24,461 nt of DNA from Negativicoccus succinicivorans (GTDB taxonomy: Bacteria > Bacillota > Negativicutes > Veillonellales > Negativicoccaceae). The translations under genes were made by a program, and so were the position numbers. Within the stretch, counting starts at the first letter, position 1. Every line of letters begins with the position of its first letter. The notes beneath the pieces are model-generated. The model saw only the letters and a program-made list of their open reading frames with translations. It made no database searches and was not told the origin of the DNA. This document shows positions 23,697-24,461 of the stretch, in pieces. Where the stretch lies: contig NZ_JAHAJN010000013.1 of NCBI RefSeq assembly GCF_018372215.1, positions 1-24,461 of the forward strand, in the 5' to 3' direction.

Positions 23697-23756
23697 TTAT
23701 TTTTGGTTTAGTTGATAATGAAATCTCTCAATAACAAATATAGAAAACATACCCAT
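23697..23756 (-). CDS. erm leader peptide 2 (19 residues)
   Basis: MGMFSIFVIERFHYQLNQK, with AAAGGAGGTAAAGGT before the ATG. It has the IFVI stalling core and the length of the second Erm(A) leader (19 residues). Macrolide-bound ribosomes are known to stall at such motifs, which changes the mRNA fold and opens the erm start. Confidence 0.85.
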   Translation of the reverse strand: MGMFSIFVIERFHYQLNQK

Positions 23757-23782
23757 ACCTTTACCTCCTTTAATTTTTTTCA

Positions 23783-23830
23783 TTATAAATGAGATAAAGT
23801 AATATCTACTACTGCAATACATGTACACAT
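23783..23830 (-). CDS. erm leader peptide 1 (15 residues)
   Basis: MCTCIAVVDITLSHL, with AAGGAGG eight bases before the ATG. It carries the IAVV arrest motif and has the 15-residue length of the first Erm(A) leader. Erm(A) control uses two leader peptides in series, and both are intact here. Confidence 0.85.
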   Translation of the reverse strand: MCTCIAVVDITLSHL

Positions 23831-23854
23831 ATTTAACTCCTCCTTATGCAACTG

Positions 23855-23883
23855 ATTATATCACTTTTAATTTCTCTATTCAA
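23855..23883 (-). promoter_or_regulatory. erm promoter
   Basis: On the minus strand TTGAAT (23878-23883), exactly 17 bases, then TATAAT (23855-23860). It lies 24 bases upstream of the leader peptide 1 ATG. This is a near-consensus vegetative (sigma-A) promoter. Confidence 0.85.
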
Positions 23884-23967
23884 TAAAGTTCTGTGCTAAT
23901 CTACCTCACCCTATGGATTTTTAATCCCGAAACATCAAATGTCATCTGTCAAATGCCCTATTTAAAA

Positions 23968-24005
23968 GGGTCAAAAAACGGTATTTTTTAGCCTGTTTTT
24001 GACCC
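23968..24005. repeat. Hairpin with 14-base arms
   Basis: GGGTCAAAAAACGG (23968-23981) and CCTGTTTTTGACCC (23992-24005) pair with one mismatch around a 10-base loop. It may end transcription coming from the [2Fe-2S] gene, or be an element-end structure. Confidence 0.6.
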
Positions 24006-24017
24006 GATTTTCGTACT

Positions 24018-24040
24018 CAAACCACTACATGTTGTGGTTG
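24018..24040. repeat. Inverted repeat centred on ACATGT
   Basis: CAAACCAC-TACATGT-TGTGGTTG: the arms pair apart from one extra A and a mismatched pair, around the self-complementary core ACATGT. This could be a protein-binding site. Confidence 0.4.
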
Positions 24041-24153
24041 ACTCCTATTATTCCTTGTCCAAACCACAATACGTCATCAGAATTGCTGCTTCAACGTGTG
24101 TCGAGTTGCCTTGATAGCTATCAAAACTGCATTCTCAACCCCTAAGGTTATGG

Positions 24154-24218
24154 GGAACATATCCACGCTCGTAGATGGAAACATATCAAAGATTGGCTCT
24201 CGTTTGTAGGAACATATC
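24154..24218. repeat. Three direct copies of a GGAACATATC word
   Basis: GGAACATATC at 24154-24163, GGAAACATATC at 24177-24187 and GGAACATATC at 24209-24218. The second and third are also preceded by similar CTCGTAG / CTCGTTTGTA sequence, so the true repeat may be about 20 bases. Confidence 0.5.
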
Positions 24219-24226
24219 GACTGTAA

Positions 24227-24461
<235 letters not shown>

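Larger units (their letters stand above)
23831..24226. other. Intergenic region between the [2Fe-2S] protein gene and erm
   Basis: About 395 bases with no convincing gene. From right to left it holds three copies of a GGAACATATC-like word, an inverted repeat around ACATGT, a longer hairpin at 23968-24005, and the erm promoter. Confidence 0.55.

Overview
The window reads as an accessory region of a Gram-negative-type Firmicute, most likely a member of the Negativicutes (Megasphaera, Dialister or Veillonella type). The main clue is the left-edge gene: a YadA-type trimeric autotransporter, which needs an outer membrane, beside Firmicute-style ribosome binding sites and genes. The genus is an inference. 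Base composition splits the window. Positions 1 to about 16.4 kb are of moderate GC; from about 16.4 kb to the right edge the DNA is strongly AT-rich, as in low-GC Firmicute mobile elements.

Left part (1-2.9 kb): the 5' two-thirds or so of a trimeric autotransporter adhesin, running off the left edge in 33-residue repeats; a decayed C-terminal piece of a DHA2-type MFS exporter; and a tight, GC-rich cluster of three tiny glycine-rich membrane proteins that look like diverged paralogues.

Middle (2.9-13.8 kb): a co-directional minus-strand defence operon. In transcription order it holds a ribbon-helix-helix regulator, hsdM (with a long extra C-terminal region), hsdS, hsdR, an EVE-domain mcrB and mcrC. 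Gaps are 0-50 bases, and hsdM/hsdS and mcrB/mcrC overlap. A perfect 7+5+7 inverted repeat just upstream of the regulator is a likely operator. The operon combines adenine methylation with self/non-self cleavage (type I) and a modification-dependent nuclease (McrBC).

Transition (13.8-16.4 kb): an orphan hairpin, a 26-codon remnant of the 3' end of a serine recombinase gene, a HerA/DUF853-type ATPase on the plus strand with its own terminator, and a small multi-pass membrane protein.

Right part (16.4-24.5 kb): a mosaic of mobile-element modules. It holds an intact large serine recombinase with a 54-residue upstream companion, a tyrosine recombinase preceded by structured repeats, two membrane proteins of unknown role, an ArdA-like antirestriction gene broken by a nonsense codon and a deletion junction, and a conserved element-borne hypothetical gene. 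It also holds an erm(A)-class (erm(TR)-like) 23S rRNA methyltransferase gene with a complete two-peptide attenuator and a clear promoter, and the end of a [2Fe-2S] BFD/CopZ-type protein at the right edge. Several hairpins and a 45-base near-perfect palindrome lie in the intergenic DNA. No tRNA, rRNA, CRISPR array or recognisable IS transposase was seen.
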